Assembly (NCBI RefSeq): GCF_037126435.1 | Contig: NZ_CP147020.1 | Coordinates: 3,948,001-4,012,000 of the forward strand | Direction: 5' to 3' | DNA from: Bernardetia sp. ABR2-2B | Lineage (GTDB): Bacteria > Bacteroidota > Bacteroidia > Cytophagales > Bernardetiaceae | Length of the DNA: 64,000 bases | In this document: positions 26,871-36,695 of the stretch, piece by piece | Layout: the number at the start of each line of letters is the position of its first letter | Position numbering within the stretch: the first letter of the stretch is position 1 | Notes under the pieces: model-generated | Seen by the model: only the letters and a program-made list of their open reading frames with translations | Told to the model about the DNA's origin: nothing | Database searches by the model: none | Translations under genes and position numbers: made by a program

Positions 26871-29561
26871 CTACTTCCCCACTCTTATTTTAAACTCATT
26901 CAATTTCAAAAGTGCTTCCACAGGCGATAGGCGATTAATATCTAAGGCTAAAAGTTCGTCTTTCATTTTTTCTAAGGCTGGGTCAGAAGTTTTGCTTTCT
27001 TCAAAGAGATTATTCTGATAAAATTCAGTTTTTGGAGCAGCTTTTAATGTTTCTTTATCCTTTTCTTTGAATTTATTGGTTTCAAAATGGTGCATCATTT
27101 CCGATGCTCTCAAAACCACTTTTTTAGGCATTCCTGCAAGTGAAGCTACATTTATTCCAAAACTATGTTCACTTCCTCCCTCTTTTAGTTTTCTAAGGAA
27201 AATAATTTTCCCTCCTACTTCTTTTACCGAAACATTGTAATTTTTTATTCTATCAAACTCATTTTTAAGTTCGTTGAGTTCGTGATAATGGGTTGCAAAA
27301 AGTGTTTTGGGTTTTGCATTAGGAAGAGAATGTAAATATTCTACAATCGCCCACGCAATCGAAATTCCGTCATACGTACTTGTTCCACGCCCTATTTCGT
27401 CCATCAAAACAAGACTTCTATCACTCAAATTATTCAGAATACTAGCCGTTTCAGACATTTCTACCATAAAAGTAGATTCTCCTTTGGCAATGTTATCAGA
27501 CGCTCCAACTCTAGTAAAAACTTTATCTACAACACCAATTTTGGCACTTTTGGCAGGAACAAAACTTCCAATTTGAGCCATCAAAACAATCAAAGCCGTT
27601 TGACGAAGAAGCGCAGATTTACCAGCCATATTAGGGCCTGTTATGATAAAAATCTGTTCACTTTCAGGATTCATTGTTATATCATTCGGAACATACTGCT
27701 CTCCAATCGGCAATAGTTTTTCAATAACTGGATGCCTTCCTTCTCTGATTTCTAAACTATTATCATCACTAATTTCAGGTAAAGCATAATTATTTTGCAT
27801 TGCTACTTCTGCCAAGCTACAAAGCGCATCTAACATCGATAAATACTTGGCATTTTGCTGAATTACCTTTACGTATTTTGCCACTTCTGAAACCAAATTG
27901 TGATATAGCGTATATTCAATACTCGCTATTTTTTCTTCTGCCGTAACTATCTTCTCTTCCCACTCTTTGAGTTCTGGCGTAATGTAACGCTCTGCATTGA
28001 CAAGGGTTTGCTTACGAATCCACTCCGAAGGAACTTTACTTTTGTGAGCATTACTGACTTCAATATAATATCCAAAAACTTTATTAAAACTAATTTTTAA
28101 TGACGTAATATTTGTTTTTATAATTTCTCGTTGGCGCAATTTTTCTAAAAAGTCTTTTGCCGAACTAGAAATATCTCTGAGCTCGTCAAGCTGCTCATGA
28201 ACTCCTCTTTTTATCGTAACTCCCTGCTGTACAGCAAGTGGTGGATTGTCTTCTAGCTCGTTTTGGAGTTTCTTTAAAATATCATTATTCAAGACAAGTT
28301 TTTCTCCAATAGCTTCCAGTTCATTAGTCTTACTTTTTAATAAAATATCCTTTATCTTCGGAATTGCCTCTAAAGAAGTACGAAGTTTGACGAGTTCTTT
28401 TGGATTGATTCTTCCTACGGCTACTTTTGAAATTAAGCGTTCCAAATCTCCTACTTCTTTCAGATATGAACAAATTTCGCCTTGCAAACCATCTTTTTCT
28501 ACCAAAACAGCTACATTTCTAAGCCTATTTTGAATTGGTTTGGCATCTTTGAGGGGAAAAGCCACCCATTTTCTAAGAAGCCTTGCACCCATTGGTGTAA
28601 CTGTTTTGTCCAACACTTCAATCAGCGAACAGCCATTTCCATGCATCGGAACAAGCAATTCCAAATTACGAGTAGTAAAAGAATCCAACCAAACATATTT
28701 GTCTTGCTCAACTCTTGAGAGCGAAATAATGTGATTTTTTTCGTGGTGTTCTGTTGTTTCCAAATAATACAAAACTGCTCCTGCTGCAATGGTGGCAGCG
28801 TGTAGAGATTCAATCCCAAAACCTTTTAATGATGCTGTTCCGAAATGTTTGGTAAGTTTTTCATAGGCAAAATTGGTAGAATAAATCCACTCTTCGATAG
28901 CAAACTGTGAAAAATCACTTCCTTGACGAACTACCTGTGTTTCAAATTCTTTTTTATTGGATTTGCTATAAATAATTTCGGAAGGCGCAAAACGCTCTAA
29001 AAGTTGTTCAATATAAGAAAACTCTCCCTCGGCTACCAAAAACTCTCCTGTCGATAAATCTAAAAAGGCAGCACCAACAGCCTCATATTTTTTGTTTTTA
29101 TAGAAATAAATAGAAGCTAAATAATTATTTTTCTTATTTTCCAGAACATTATCTCCCAAAACTAATCCAGGGGTAACAAGTTCTGTAACGCCTCGTTTTA
29201 CAATTCCTTTGGCTACCTTTGGGTCTTCTAGTTGGTCGCAAATAGCTACACGAAGTCCTGCACGAACCAAACGAGGTAAGTAATTATCTAAGGAATGATG
29301 AGGAAAACCAGCTAATGCAATTTGAGAAGCTGCACCATTGGCACGTTTGGTAAGCGTAATATCTAATATTTTGGCTGCTTTGACGGCATCTTCTCCAAAA
29401 GTTTCATAAAAATCACCAACACGAAAAAGTAAAATAGCATCTGGATGTTTTCCTTTGATTTGATTATACTGTTTCATCAAAGGAGTTTGTTTTGTCTTTT
29501 TTGTGTCGGTAGTGCTAGTTTTTGAACTTGTAGATTTTTGTGATTTTGGAGGTCTAGCCAT
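26871..29561 (-). CDS. mutS: DNA mismatch repair protein MutS
   Basis: MutS recognises mismatches and small loops in newly made DNA. The 896-residue protein has a serine/threonine/lysine-rich N-terminal tail (1-24) not typical of the core family. Domain I follows, with the mismatch-stacking F-Y-E at 51-53 (GDFYETF), then connector, lever and clamp domains. The ATPase has Walker A GPNMAGKS (642-649) and Walker B LVLMDEIGRGTST. All key residues are intact. It is transcribed toward the small orphan gene at 26373-26789. Its upstream DNA contains a 42-bp segment repeated perfectly beyond the next gene. Confidence 0.97.
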   Translation of the reverse strand: MARPPKSQKSTSSKTSTTDTKKTKQTPLMKQYNQIKGKHPDAILLFRVGDFYETFGEDAVKAAKILDITLTKRANGAASQIALAGFPHHSLDNYLPRLVRAGLRVAICDQLEDPKVAKGIVKRGVTELVTPGLVLGDNVLENKKNNYLASIYFYKNKKYEAVGAAFLDLSTGEFLVAEGEFSYIEQLLERFAPSEIIYSKSNKKEFETQVVRQGSDFSQFAIEEWIYSTNFAYEKLTKHFGTASLKGFGIESLHAATIAAGAVLYYLETTEHHEKNHIISLSRVEQDKYVWLDSFTTRNLELLVPMHGNGCSLIEVLDKTVTPMGARLLRKWVAFPLKDAKPIQNRLRNVAVLVEKDGLQGEICSYLKEVGDLERLISKVAVGRINPKELVKLRTSLEAIPKIKDILLKSKTNELEAIGEKLVLNNDILKKLQNELEDNPPLAVQQGVTIKRGVHEQLDELRDISSSAKDFLEKLRQREIIKTNITSLKISFNKVFGYYIEVSNAHKSKVPSEWIRKQTLVNAERYITPELKEWEEKIVTAEEKIASIEYTLYHNLVSEVAKYVKVIQQNAKYLSMLDALCSLAEVAMQNNYALPEISDDNSLEIREGRHPVIEKLLPIGEQYVPNDITMNPESEQIFIITGPNMAGKSALLRQTALIVLMAQIGSFVPAKSAKIGVVDKVFTRVGASDNIAKGESTFMVEMSETASILNNLSDRSLVLMDEIGRGTSTYDGISIAWAIVEYLHSLPNAKPKTLFATHYHELNELKNEFDRIKNYNVSVKEVGGKIIFLRKLKEGGSEHSFGINVASLAGMPKKVVLRASEMMHHFETNKFKEKDKETLKAAPKTEFYQNNLFEESKTSDPALEKMKDELLALDINRLSPVEALLKLNEFKIRVGK

Positions 29562-29594
29562 GAGAGTTGTTTTTTATCGCTATTTTTATTGGCA

Positions 29595-29636
29595 ATTTGA
29601 TTTTATTAGTGTATCAAAATTGCAAAAATATTTTGA
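29595..29636. repeat. 42-bp perfect direct repeat, left copy (mutS upstream region)
   Basis: This segment is identical over 42 bases to 30763-30804 and begins atttgattttattagtgtat. On the minus strand it contains TATTTTTG (29623-29630), a good -7 promoter box for mutS about 60 bases before its start. The two copies bracket the gene at 29752-30756. Confidence 0.9.
29623..29630 (-). promoter_or_regulatory. Putative -7 promoter box of mutS
   Basis: Read on the minus strand this is TATTTTTG, matching TAnnTTTG, about 62 bases before the mutS start. A clear -33 element was not found. The box lies inside the duplicated 42-bp segment. Confidence 0.4.
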
Positions 29637-29751
29637 AGAAAAGTAGCTTTTAAATATAAAAAGTAGAAATTTGCAGCAAAAATAATTTTTATTCGTCTAA
29701 AATATAAGTGTAATCTTAAATAAAAAATAACTTCCTTATAATCTCAAATCT

Positions 29752-30756
29752 ATGAAAACTTTAAGTTACTTGCTATTTTTAGTCTTATTGATAAGTATAA
29801 AAAGTGTTTTTGCACATAATGAAGAAGATTCTCTTATTATTGGAGATTATAAATTTGAGAGGATTGAGTTTGAATTAAAACCAACTTTATATAAAAGTAT
29901 GTATAGTGGAGGAAGTCTTACTCGCTATCCTAACAAAAATGATAGTATTAATGTAAATAAACTAGGTTATTTGGCAAATGAGAGTCTGACTCCAAATAAT
30001 TATAGAGAGTTTTATGATGTTGCTCTCTCTTTTTGGAAACTTGGAAAAGATGAAATAGCAGAGAGAATGTTTTTAAGGATACTTAATTCAGAAGAAGAAA
30101 ATTTTTCTAAGACTAATTTTTATGCTTCTGATGTTTTGAAAGATAGTTCAGTAAATGATGTATCTAATTATGGATATGGTAGTTTTACTTCACATCCTAA
30201 AAATGAAATTGCTCTCTGTTTATCTAAAATTTATATTGCGCAAAATGACTTTAGTAAAGCATTATTTTATCTGGAAGAGGCTGTCAATAAATATAAAGTA
30301 ACCTATACTTGTGGGATGGGATATTATATCCAAAAGAGTGAGTACGATTTTTTATATGGAACTTGCTACAAAGAGTTGAATGAAAATCAAAAAATAATTG
30401 ATTTATTTTTACCTACTTGTTTAGTTAGAAATGATGATTTTGTGGTTGATGCAATTAAAAATATATATTCAACTAAAGAAATTGAAACAGAACTAGACAA
30501 GGCAATAAATTCACTAACTTTTGAAGCATTTGATTTTCCATCTCTACGTATGAATGTTACTTATATTAACAATAAAGAAGTAACAGACTCTTCAACCTAT
30601 TATTTAGGAAAAACTAAAATGAAAATTTTTGGTCTTGAAATAGAATCTCAAAATATAGATTTAGAAGATGGAGAGCGACTTACTAGAGATAAAGTGATAG
30701 AAGAATTTAAAAAATCTGACTTTTATACTGACTTGATGAGTGATTATGAAGGGTAA
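29752..30756 (+). CDS. Exported protein of unknown function, TPR-like
   Basis: The 334-residue protein has a signal peptide (MKTLSYLLFLVLLISIKSVFA). The mature part includes repeat-like helices around 85-105 (YDVALSFWKLGKDEIAERMF) and 155-185 (SKIYIAQNDFSKALFYLEEA), typical of tetratricopeptide repeats. These suggest protein-protein contacts in the periplasm. No catalytic motif is visible. It is bracketed by the 42-bp direct repeats, so it may have arrived by duplication or insertion beside mutS. Confidence 0.7.
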   Translation: MKTLSYLLFLVLLISIKSVFAHNEEDSLIIGDYKFERIEFELKPTLYKSMYSGGSLTRYPNKNDSINVNKLGYLANESLTPNNYREFYDVALSFWKLGKDEIAERMFLRILNSEEENFSKTNFYASDVLKDSSVNDVSNYGYGSFTSHPKNEIALCLSKIYIAQNDFSKALFYLEEAVNKYKVTYTCGMGYYIQKSEYDFLYGTCYKELNENQKIIDLFLPTCLVRNDDFVVDAIKNIYSTKEIETELDKAINSLTFEAFDFPSLRMNVTYINNKEVTDSSTYYLGKTKMKIFGLEIESQNIDLEDGERLTRDKVIEEFKKSDFYTDLMSDYEG

Positions 30757-30762
30757 TTAGGT

Positions 30763-30804
30763 ATTTGATTTTATTAGTGTATCAAAATTGCAAAAATATT
30801 TTGA
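30763..30804. repeat. 42-bp perfect direct repeat, right copy
   Basis: This is identical to 29595-29636 and begins six bases after the stop of the exported TPR-like gene. It carries the same minus-strand TATTTTTG box, here pointing into the 3' end of that gene. Confidence 0.9.
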
Positions 30805-30837
30805 GATTTGAGGAGTTTTTTTGAGAAAAGTATTTTT

Positions 30838-31353
30838 CTAGGCTTGATTTCCTATTTGATAGGTAATTTTGAACTTATTGTCTTTTGTTATTTCTTCTTT
30901 GAATATATATTGATTGTTGCGTAGATGTGCATAAAGCATCATTATTACTTTATCTTCTACTGAATGATTTTTATTTTTTACAGCATTTCGATAGAGCGTT
31001 TTGAATACTGAAAAACCTTTGTCTTTAAAAATTTGACTGTATTTTCTTAACTGTTTTACAAACTTACTTTCTATATCATCAAAAATGAATTCTACTAAAA
31101 TAATATGTTTTTCTGAAAAATAAAGTTGAAAATCAACATCAAGATTTAATTTAATACTATCTTGAAAATACTCCAAACATACGTGATAAATTTTACTCTT
31201 TTCCCTTCGCAAGGTTTTGTGCTTAATCAGAAAGTCTTCTATTTTGAAAATAAGTTCCTCTTTTTCTTCCTGCATTTTCGGAATCAAAATAGGCTCTTTA
31301 AATAGATAAATCGGATAGGTTGTAGTTTCTTTCATTGCATTAGTGTTTTTCAT
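30838..31353 (-). CDS. Protein of unknown function
   Basis: The 171-residue, lysine-rich protein has no signal peptide. It has a central hydrophobic strand (KHIILVEFIFDD, about 82-93) flanked by amphipathic helices. Translation could start at the first ATG or at M7. No family was recognised. It is divergent from icmF, with about 150 bases between the starts. Confidence 0.6.
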   Translation of the reverse strand: MKNTNAMKETTTYPIYLFKEPILIPKMQEEKEELIFKIEDFLIKHKTLRREKSKIYHVCLEYFQDSIKLNLDVDFQLYFSEKHIILVEFIFDDIESKFVKQLRKYSQIFKDKGFSVFKTLYRNAVKNKNHSVEDKVIMMLYAHLRNNQYIFKEEITKDNKFKITYQIGNQA

Positions 31354-31457
31354 TTCAAGATAATAAATTTCTTTCTAATTGTCTGATACTTTCAAGTGTC
31401 TTGACAATTAAAAAAACTTCAAAATTAGCCAAAACAAAAAACCTCACTTTTTCTTAG

Positions 31458-31465
31458 TATTTTTG
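31458..31465 (+). promoter_or_regulatory. Putative -7 promoter box of icmF
   Basis: TATTTTTG matches the Bacteroidota TAnnTTTG consensus and lies 40 bases before the icmF start. No matching -33 TTTG was seen, so confidence is limited. Confidence 0.4.
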
Positions 31466-31504
31466 TAAAATAATGACTACAACCATATTCACACAAAATA
31501 TACT

Positions 31505-34500
31505 ATGAGTACCAATCCTCCAGTTCAACTTCCCTATACATCAAAAAATAAACTGCGTGTCGTTACAGCAGCAGCTCTTTTTGATGGACATGATGCAGCT
31601 ATAAATATAATGCGCCGAATTATTCAGTCTTCGGGTGCAGAAGTTATCCATTTAGGACACAACCGTTCGGTAGAAGAAATTGTAAATTGTGCCATTCAAG
31701 AAGATGCACAAGCGATTGCCATTACTTCTTATCAAGGTGGACACGTAGAGTTTTTCAAATATATGCACGACCTTTTGAAAGAAAGAGGTGCAGGACACAT
31801 CAAACTTTTTGGTGGTGGTGGAGGTGTAATTTTGCCTTCTGAAATCGAAGAGTTACACAATTACGGCATTACAAGAATTTATCATCCAGATGATGGGCGT
31901 GAAATGGGCTTACAAGGAATGATAAATGACTTATTAAAACAAGCAGACTTCCCGACAGGAAATGATGTAGAGATAAACGAAGTAGAAAAAATAAAAGAAA
32001 AAGATTCAAAGAATTTAGGAAGAATTATATCAGCCGTAGAAAACTACCCAGAAGAAAATAAAGCTCTTTTAAAGAAAGTAAAAGAATTAATACCTGAAAG
32101 AGTAGCTCCTGTTTTGGGAATTACTGGAACAGGTGGTGCAGGTAAATCTTCATTAGTTGATGAACTTGTAAGACGTTATTTGATAGATTTTGAAGACAAA
32201 ACGATTGCCATTGTTTCTGTTGATCCTTCTCGTCGTCGTACTGGTGGTGCGCTTTTGGGCGACCGTATTCGTATGAATTCGATTACAAACGACCGTGTTT
32301 ATATGCGTTCGTTGGCTACTCGTCAGTCCAATTTAGCTCTTTCAAAATACGTTCAAGATGCGATTGATATTCTTCGTGCAGCCGAATTTGATTTAATTAT
32401 CGTCGAAACTTCTGGAATTGGACAATCTGATACAGCCATTACAGACCATTCTGATGCTTCTTTGTACGTTATGACACCAGAATACGGTGCAGCTTCGCAA
32501 TTAGAAAAAATCGATATGATTGATTTTGCTGATGTAATTGCACTCAATAAATTTGACAAACGTGGTGCTTTAGATGCACTTCGTGATGTCAAAAAACAGT
32601 ACAAAAGAAACCGTAATTTGTGGGATACGCCAGATTCAGAAATTCCAGTTTTTGGTACGATTGCATCACAGTTTAATGATGTAGGAATGAATACTTTGTA
32701 TCGTTCCTTAATTGACCAAATTAATAAAGTCAATGAAAATTCGCCTACAAAATTATTTGATTCTTCTTTCGAAATTTCAGCTTCTACGTCTGAAAAACAG
32801 TATATTATTCCTCCTTCAAGAGTTCGTTATCTATCAGAAATTAGTGAAAATAACCGTCGTTATGATGAAAATGTAGAGCAACAAGCCGAAATTGCACAGA
32901 AATTATACGGTTTAGAACTTTCAATCGATTCTATTTTGAGTAATGAAGAAATAGAAAAAGAATTAAAAGATTCTATCATTCAAGGCTTGAAAGATACTTT
33001 CGAACAAATAAAACTTTCTTTAGAAGGTACAAATTGGAAAATCATTGAAGATTGGCAAACAAAAGTTGCTACTTATACGGCTGATGATTTTGTTTATAAA
33101 GTTCGTAACAAAGAATTTAGCCTTAAAACTTATACCACTTCCCTTTCTCAAACCAAAATCCCTAAAATTTCTCTACCAAAATACAAAGCGTGGGGAGATA
33201 TTTTGAAATGGAATTTACAAGAAAATGTACCAGGGGAATTTCCTTATACGGCAGGCGTTTTTCCGTTTAAGCGTACAGGCGAAGACCCTACTCGTATGTT
33301 TGCAGGAGAAGGAGGACCCGAACGAACCAACAGACGTTTTCATTATCTTTCAAAAGGAATGCCTGCTGCACGACTTTCGACGGCTTTTGATTCGGTTACT
33401 TTGTATGGAGAAGACCCAGCGTATCGCCCAGATATTTATGGAAAAGTAGGTAACTCTGGTGTAAATGTATGCTGCCTAGATGATGCAAAAAAACTCTATT
33501 CAGGTTTTAATTTGGCTGACCCAACTACATCGGTTTCGATGACAATTAATGGTCCTGCTGCTACGGTTTGTGCCTTTTTTATGAATGCAGCTATTGACCA
33601 ACAATGTGAAATTTACATCAAAGAAAACGGATTAGAGGAAGAAGTTGAACAAAAAATTAAGAAAAAATACGAAGGCAAAACTCGTCCTACGTATAATGGC
33701 GATTTGCCAGAAGGAAATAACGGCTTAGGTTTGATGCTTTTGGGAGCAACAGGCGATGAAGTTTTAGATAAAGAAATCTATGATAAAATAAAAGCCAAAA
33801 CACTCACACAAGTACGTGGAACGGTTCAAGCTGATATTTTGAAGGAAGACCAAGCGCAAAATACGTGTATTTTTAGTACCGAATTTTCGCTAAAACTCAT
33901 GGGAGATATTCAACAGTATTTTATTGACCATTCTGTTAGAAATTTCTATTCGGTTTCTATTTCGGGTTATCATATTGCAGAAGCTGGCGCAAATCCTATC
34001 ACTCAACTTGCCTTTACACTTAGCAACGGTTTTACCTTTGCCGAATATTATTTGAGTAGAGGAATGGATATTAATGATTTTGCACCGAATTTCTCGTTTT
34101 TCTTTTCGAATGGAATTGACCCAGAATATTCTGTTATTGGTCGTGTTGCTCGTCGTATTTGGGCAAAGGCGATGAAAAACAAGTACGGAGCAAACGATAG
34201 AGCGCAAAAACTAAAATATCATATCCAAACTTCGGGGCGTTCACTTCACGCACAAGAAATTGATTTTAATGATATTCGTACTACGTTACAAGCCTTGTAT
34301 GCCATTTACGACAACTGTAACTCGCTGCATACCAACGCTTACGACGAAGCCATAACGACACCAACGGAAGATTCTGTTCGTCGTGCTGTGGCGATTCAGC
34401 TTATCATCAATAAAGAATTAGGACTAGCAAAAAATGAAAATCCTTTGCAAGGTTCGTTTATTATTGAAGAACTAACTGATTTGGTAGAAGAAGCTGTTTT

Positions 34501-34915
34501 GAAGATTTTTGACCAAATTACTGAGCGTGGTGGTGTTTTGGGAGCGATGGAAAGACAGTTTCAGCGCACACAAATACAGGAAGAAAGTATGTATTACGAA
34601 ATGCAAAAACATACAGGCGAATATCCGATTGTGGGTGTAAATACATTTTTGTCTTCGAAGGGTTCGCCTACCGTTATTCCTGCCGAAGTAATTCGTTCGA
34701 CAGAAGAAGAAAAAGAGTATCAAATAAATATGCTTAAATCTCTTCATTCTTTCGACGAACAAAAAAGCAAAAACATCTTGAAAGACCTTCAAAAAGCAGC
34801 CATCAAACACGAAAATATGTTTGAACACTTAATGACAGCTACTAAAACCTGTTCGTTAGGACAGATTACTAGAGCATTGTTTGAAGTTGGGGGGCAGTAT
34901 AGGAGGAATATGTAG
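31505..34915 (+). CDS. icmF: Fused B12-dependent acyl-CoA mutase IcmF (isobutyryl-CoA mutase type)
   Basis: IcmF joins a B12-binding domain, a MeaB-like G-protein chaperone and the mutase in one chain; it isomerises isobutyryl-CoA and n-butyryl-CoA or similar short branched acyl-CoAs. The 1136 residues show the B12 domain (about 15-150, [14 protein letters not shown]), the GTPase P-loop GTGGAGKSS (208-216) and the mutase from about 560. In the substrate-binding stretch TAGVFPFKR the residue at 586 is phenylalanine, where methylmalonyl-CoA mutase has tyrosine; this argues for an IcmF-type substrate. The chain is complete. It is monocistronic, with a hairpin downstream. Confidence 0.95.
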   Translation: MSTNPPVQLPYTSKNKLRVVTAAALFDGHDAAINIMRRIIQSSGAEVIHLGHNRSVEEIVNCAIQEDAQAIAITSYQGGHVEFFKYMHDLLKERGAGHIKLFGGGGGVILPSEIEELHNYGITRIYHPDDGREMGLQGMINDLLKQADFPTGNDVEINEVEKIKEKDSKNLGRIISAVENYPEENKALLKKVKELIPERVAPVLGITGTGGAGKSSLVDELVRRYLIDFEDKTIAIVSVDPSRRRTGGALLGDRIRMNSITNDRVYMRSLATRQSNLALSKYVQDAIDILRAAEFDLIIVETSGIGQSDTAITDHSDASLYVMTPEYGAASQLEKIDMIDFADVIALNKFDKRGALDALRDVKKQYKRNRNLWDTPDSEIPVFGTIASQFNDVGMNTLYRSLIDQINKVNENSPTKLFDSSFEISASTSEKQYIIPPSRVRYLSEISENNRRYDENVEQQAEIAQKLYGLELSIDSILSNEEIEKELKDSIIQGLKDTFEQIKLSLEGTNWKIIEDWQTKVATYTADDFVYKVRNKEFSLKTYTTSLSQTKIPKISLPKYKAWGDILKWNLQENVPGEFPYTAGVFPFKRTGEDPTRMFAGEGGPERTNRRFHYLSKGMPAARLSTAFDSVTLYGEDPAYRPDIYGKVGNSGVNVCCLDDAKKLYSGFNLADPTTSVSMTINGPAATVCAFFMNAAIDQQCEIYIKENGLEEEVEQKIKKKYEGKTRPTYNGDLPEGNNGLGLMLLGATGDEVLDKEIYDKIKAKTLTQVRGTVQADILKEDQAQNTCIFSTEFSLKLMGDIQQYFIDHSVRNFYSVSISGYHIAEAGANPITQLAFTLSNGFTFAEYYLSRGMDINDFAPNFSFFFSNGIDPEYSVIGRVARRIWAKAMKNKYGANDRAQKLKYHIQTSGRSLHAQEIDFNDIRTTLQALYAIYDNCNSLHTNAYDEAITTPTEDSVRRAVAIQLIINKELGLAKNENPLQGSFIIEELTDLVEEAVLKIFDQITERGGVLGAMERQFQRTQIQEESMYYEMQKHTGEYPIVGVNTFLSSKGSPTVIPAEVIRSTEEEKEYQINMLKSLHSFDEQKSKNILKDLQKAAIKHENMFEHLMTATKTCSLGQITRALFEVGGQYRRNM

Positions 34916-34939
34916 GTAGTTTAGTATTTTTTATTATTT

Positions 34940-34971
34940 AGCTGTTCAGTATTTCCATATATTGAGCAGCT
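34940..34971 (+). terminator. Hairpin after icmF
   Basis: agctgttcagtat pairs with atattgagcagct through 11 Watson-Crick and two G-U pairs, 25 bases after the icmF stop. Only a short T-run follows, so this is a probable but not strong terminator. Confidence 0.55.
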
Positions 34972-35004
34972 TTATATATCACTTAAATTAACCTTAACAA
35001 TTAG

Positions 35005-35799
35005 ATGAATATTAATGATTTAAACGACATAGTTCAAAAACTATATGATAAGTATTCTGAATTTCAGTTTACACAACAGTTACAAAGTTTTGGCGAATTG
35101 TATGGGTGGGATGATTTAGACGAAATTATAGCTAAAGCTAATCAAGACAGAAGCAATAAAACAACATTTATAAAAAGCGTAGTTTTATCTTTACACAAAA
35201 AAGGAGAGTTACAGAGTTTTTTGACAGAAAGCTTAGAGCCTACCTTCTCTATTTCAGATTTTAAAAGTGTCTGTTTGCATATGTATGATTATTTATCTCA
35301 ACTAGAAGATATTCCACTATTTTTTCAGCAAGCCACATCCCAAAATGAAACGTATGGAGGAAGTAGAGAGGCAGTGTATAGAAATGCAGTTTTGGCTCAC
35401 TTAAAGGCTATTTACAAGCAAAGTAGTGGATTAGTTACAGCAGAATCTTTACAAAAAGGTGGTAAAGTAGATATTTCTATTCAATTAGAGAACAATGAAA
35501 AATTACTTATTGCTGAATTTAAGATTCGTAGTGGAGAGACAATTACAGGTTGTCTAAATCAGTTATCATTTTATGCTAATAGAAACTCTACTAATTTATC
35601 AGTTTTCATATTAGAAGAAGGAGGAGACCAAGCCTACTCTAATGCTGTAACAAAATTAAAAGATTTTGTAAATTCAAAAGATAATTTTGAAGAGATTTAT
35701 GATAACGCATATTTGTTAAAGGGTAGTAAATTATTAGACGAATCAGATATTATAGAGAGAAATCTATTTATATCTGTTTTTCATACACCAAAAGGATAA
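35005..35799 (+). CDS. Two-domain protein: helical effector-associated-domain-like region plus PD-(D/E)XK nuclease-like domain
   Basis: The 264-residue protein appears to have two parts. Residues 1-80 are a compact helical domain (LNDIVQKLYDKYSEF, DDLDEIIAKA, FIKSVVLSLHKKGELQSFL) whose spacing resembles the small death-like effector-associated domains of bacterial conflict systems; this is my pattern reading. Residues 115-245 have a restriction-endonuclease-like core: an N-terminal helix with EAVYRNAVLAHL, then GKVDISIQLEN (D156) and LLIAEFKI (E171, K173), then a helix with QLSFYAN. These D/E/K positions fit a PD-(D/E)XK active site. No partner gene is adjacent. It may be a nuclease effector recruited through the helical domain. 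Confidence 0.6.
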   Translation: MNINDLNDIVQKLYDKYSEFQFTQQLQSFGELYGWDDLDEIIAKANQDRSNKTTFIKSVVLSLHKKGELQSFLTESLEPTFSISDFKSVCLHMYDYLSQLEDIPLFFQQATSQNETYGGSREAVYRNAVLAHLKAIYKQSSGLVTAESLQKGGKVDISIQLENNEKLLIAEFKIRSGETITGCLNQLSFYANRNSTNLSVFILEEGGDQAYSNAVTKLKDFVNSKDNFEEIYDNAYLLKGSKLLDESDIIERNLFISVFHTPKG

Positions 35800-35812
35800 T
35801 ATATTCCTCAAA

Positions 35813-35998
35813 GCCGTTGTTGGTCTTTAGTTTCGGCTTGCCGTTACGATGACCCACAACAGACAGACGAACAGCAGTAAGACAAAAGATTTGTTTTTTG
35901 TTTTTAATTAGCACTAGTTTTGGAGGTAGGTTTGCAAATTGGTCGGTGTGTTTTTTGTTGGTCATCACAACAGCATTGCCGAAGTTAAAGACCAACAA
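35813..35998. repeat. MITE-like element with imperfect terminal inverted repeats
   Basis: About 45 bases at the left end (35813-35860, starting gccgttgttggtctttag) recur as an imperfect reverse complement at the right end (35955-35998, ending taaagaccaacaa), with roughly 95 bases between. No transposase gene lies inside. The right end touches the 5' side of the TlpA-like gene. The left arm shares its first bases with the stem-loop at 63353. Confidence 0.6.
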
Positions 35999-36054
35999 AG
36001 GTGAGAGAAACTATCTTTTATTTGACTTTTACATATCTCAATTTTAAAAAAAAT

Positions 36055-36636
36055 ATGATACCAACGAGGACTTTTATATATTTTACTTTCTACCTATTTA
36101 CAGGGTTACTTTTTTCATGTTCGGCACAACACTCTCAAGAGTCATTAACTTCTCAAGAAGAATTTGAAAAGAAATACAAAACCTATTTGAGTACTTATCC
36201 TGAAGAGCAACTTCTTTCTTTAGAAGTAATACAAGATGTAAAAAACTTTTCAGTAGAAGATATTACAGGCAATAGTATAACTTTTGGTAAGGATAGTAAT
36301 AAACCTACTGTGCTTTTACTTTTTGCTACTTGGTGTCCGTCGTGTAAAGTAGCGATGGAAGAAATAAACAAAAAACTTATTCAGTTAAAGGGAAATGTCC
36401 AATTTATATCTATAGGAAGAGAACATTCAAAGGAAGAGTTGATAGAATGGAGTAAAAATAGAAAGACAAAGATGAAAATTGTTGAAGATGAAAATAGAGA
36501 AATATTTAACTACTTTGCTGAAGAATATATTCCTAGAGTTTATGTGATTGACAAAGAAGGAAAAGTTATTTTTCAAGATTACGGCTGGTCTGCTGAAACA
36601 ACAGAAATGGTAGAGGAAGCCTTAGATTTGATATAA
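36055..36636 (+). CDS. TlpA/ResA-like thioredoxin-fold lipoprotein
   Basis: The ATG at 36055 (MIPTRTFIYFTFYLF) was chosen. A GTG at 36001 would add 18 residues ahead of the signal peptide and start next to the repeat. The lipobox LLFSC puts the acylated cysteine at residue 22. The thioredoxin fold follows, with the redox motif WCPSC (C94, C97) and the cis-proline loop EEYIPRVYVID. The 193-residue length is normal for TlpA-like disulfide reductases, which reduce disulfides in the periplasm, for example in cytochrome c maturation. Its target is unknown. It stands alone. Confidence 0.9.
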   Translation: MIPTRTFIYFTFYLFTGLLFSCSAQHSQESLTSQEEFEKKYKTYLSTYPEEQLLSLEVIQDVKNFSVEDITGNSITFGKDSNKPTVLLLFATWCPSCKVAMEEINKKLIQLKGNVQFISIGREHSKEELIEWSKNRKTKMKIVEDENREIFNYFAEEYIPRVYVIDKEGKVIFQDYGWSAETTEMVEEALDLI

Positions 36637-36675
36637 AGAATATTACTGCATCTTGTCATGATTTTTGTACTTCTG

Positions 36676-36692
36676 TTGCAAGTGGAAATCAG
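36676..36692. repeat. 17-bp direct repeat beside the nucleotidyltransferase pair, left copy
   Basis: ttgcaagtggaaatcag matches 37449-37465 with one difference. The two copies bracket the minus-strand pair at 36696-37377. Confidence 0.6.
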
Positions 36693-36695
36693 ATT

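Noticed and set aside
28246-28819. Antisense open frames inside mutS
   Set aside because: mutS is complete with all its motifs; these frames are its shadows.
31505-34915. Reading the fused mutase as methylmalonyl-CoA mutase
   Set aside because: The domain order and phenylalanine at residue 586 fit IcmF; methylmalonyl-CoA mutase has separate subunits and a tyrosine there.
35768-35998. A 76-codon minus-strand frame over the inverted repeat
   Set aside because: It is made of the two repeat arms and the reverse of the preceding gene end; no independent coding evidence.
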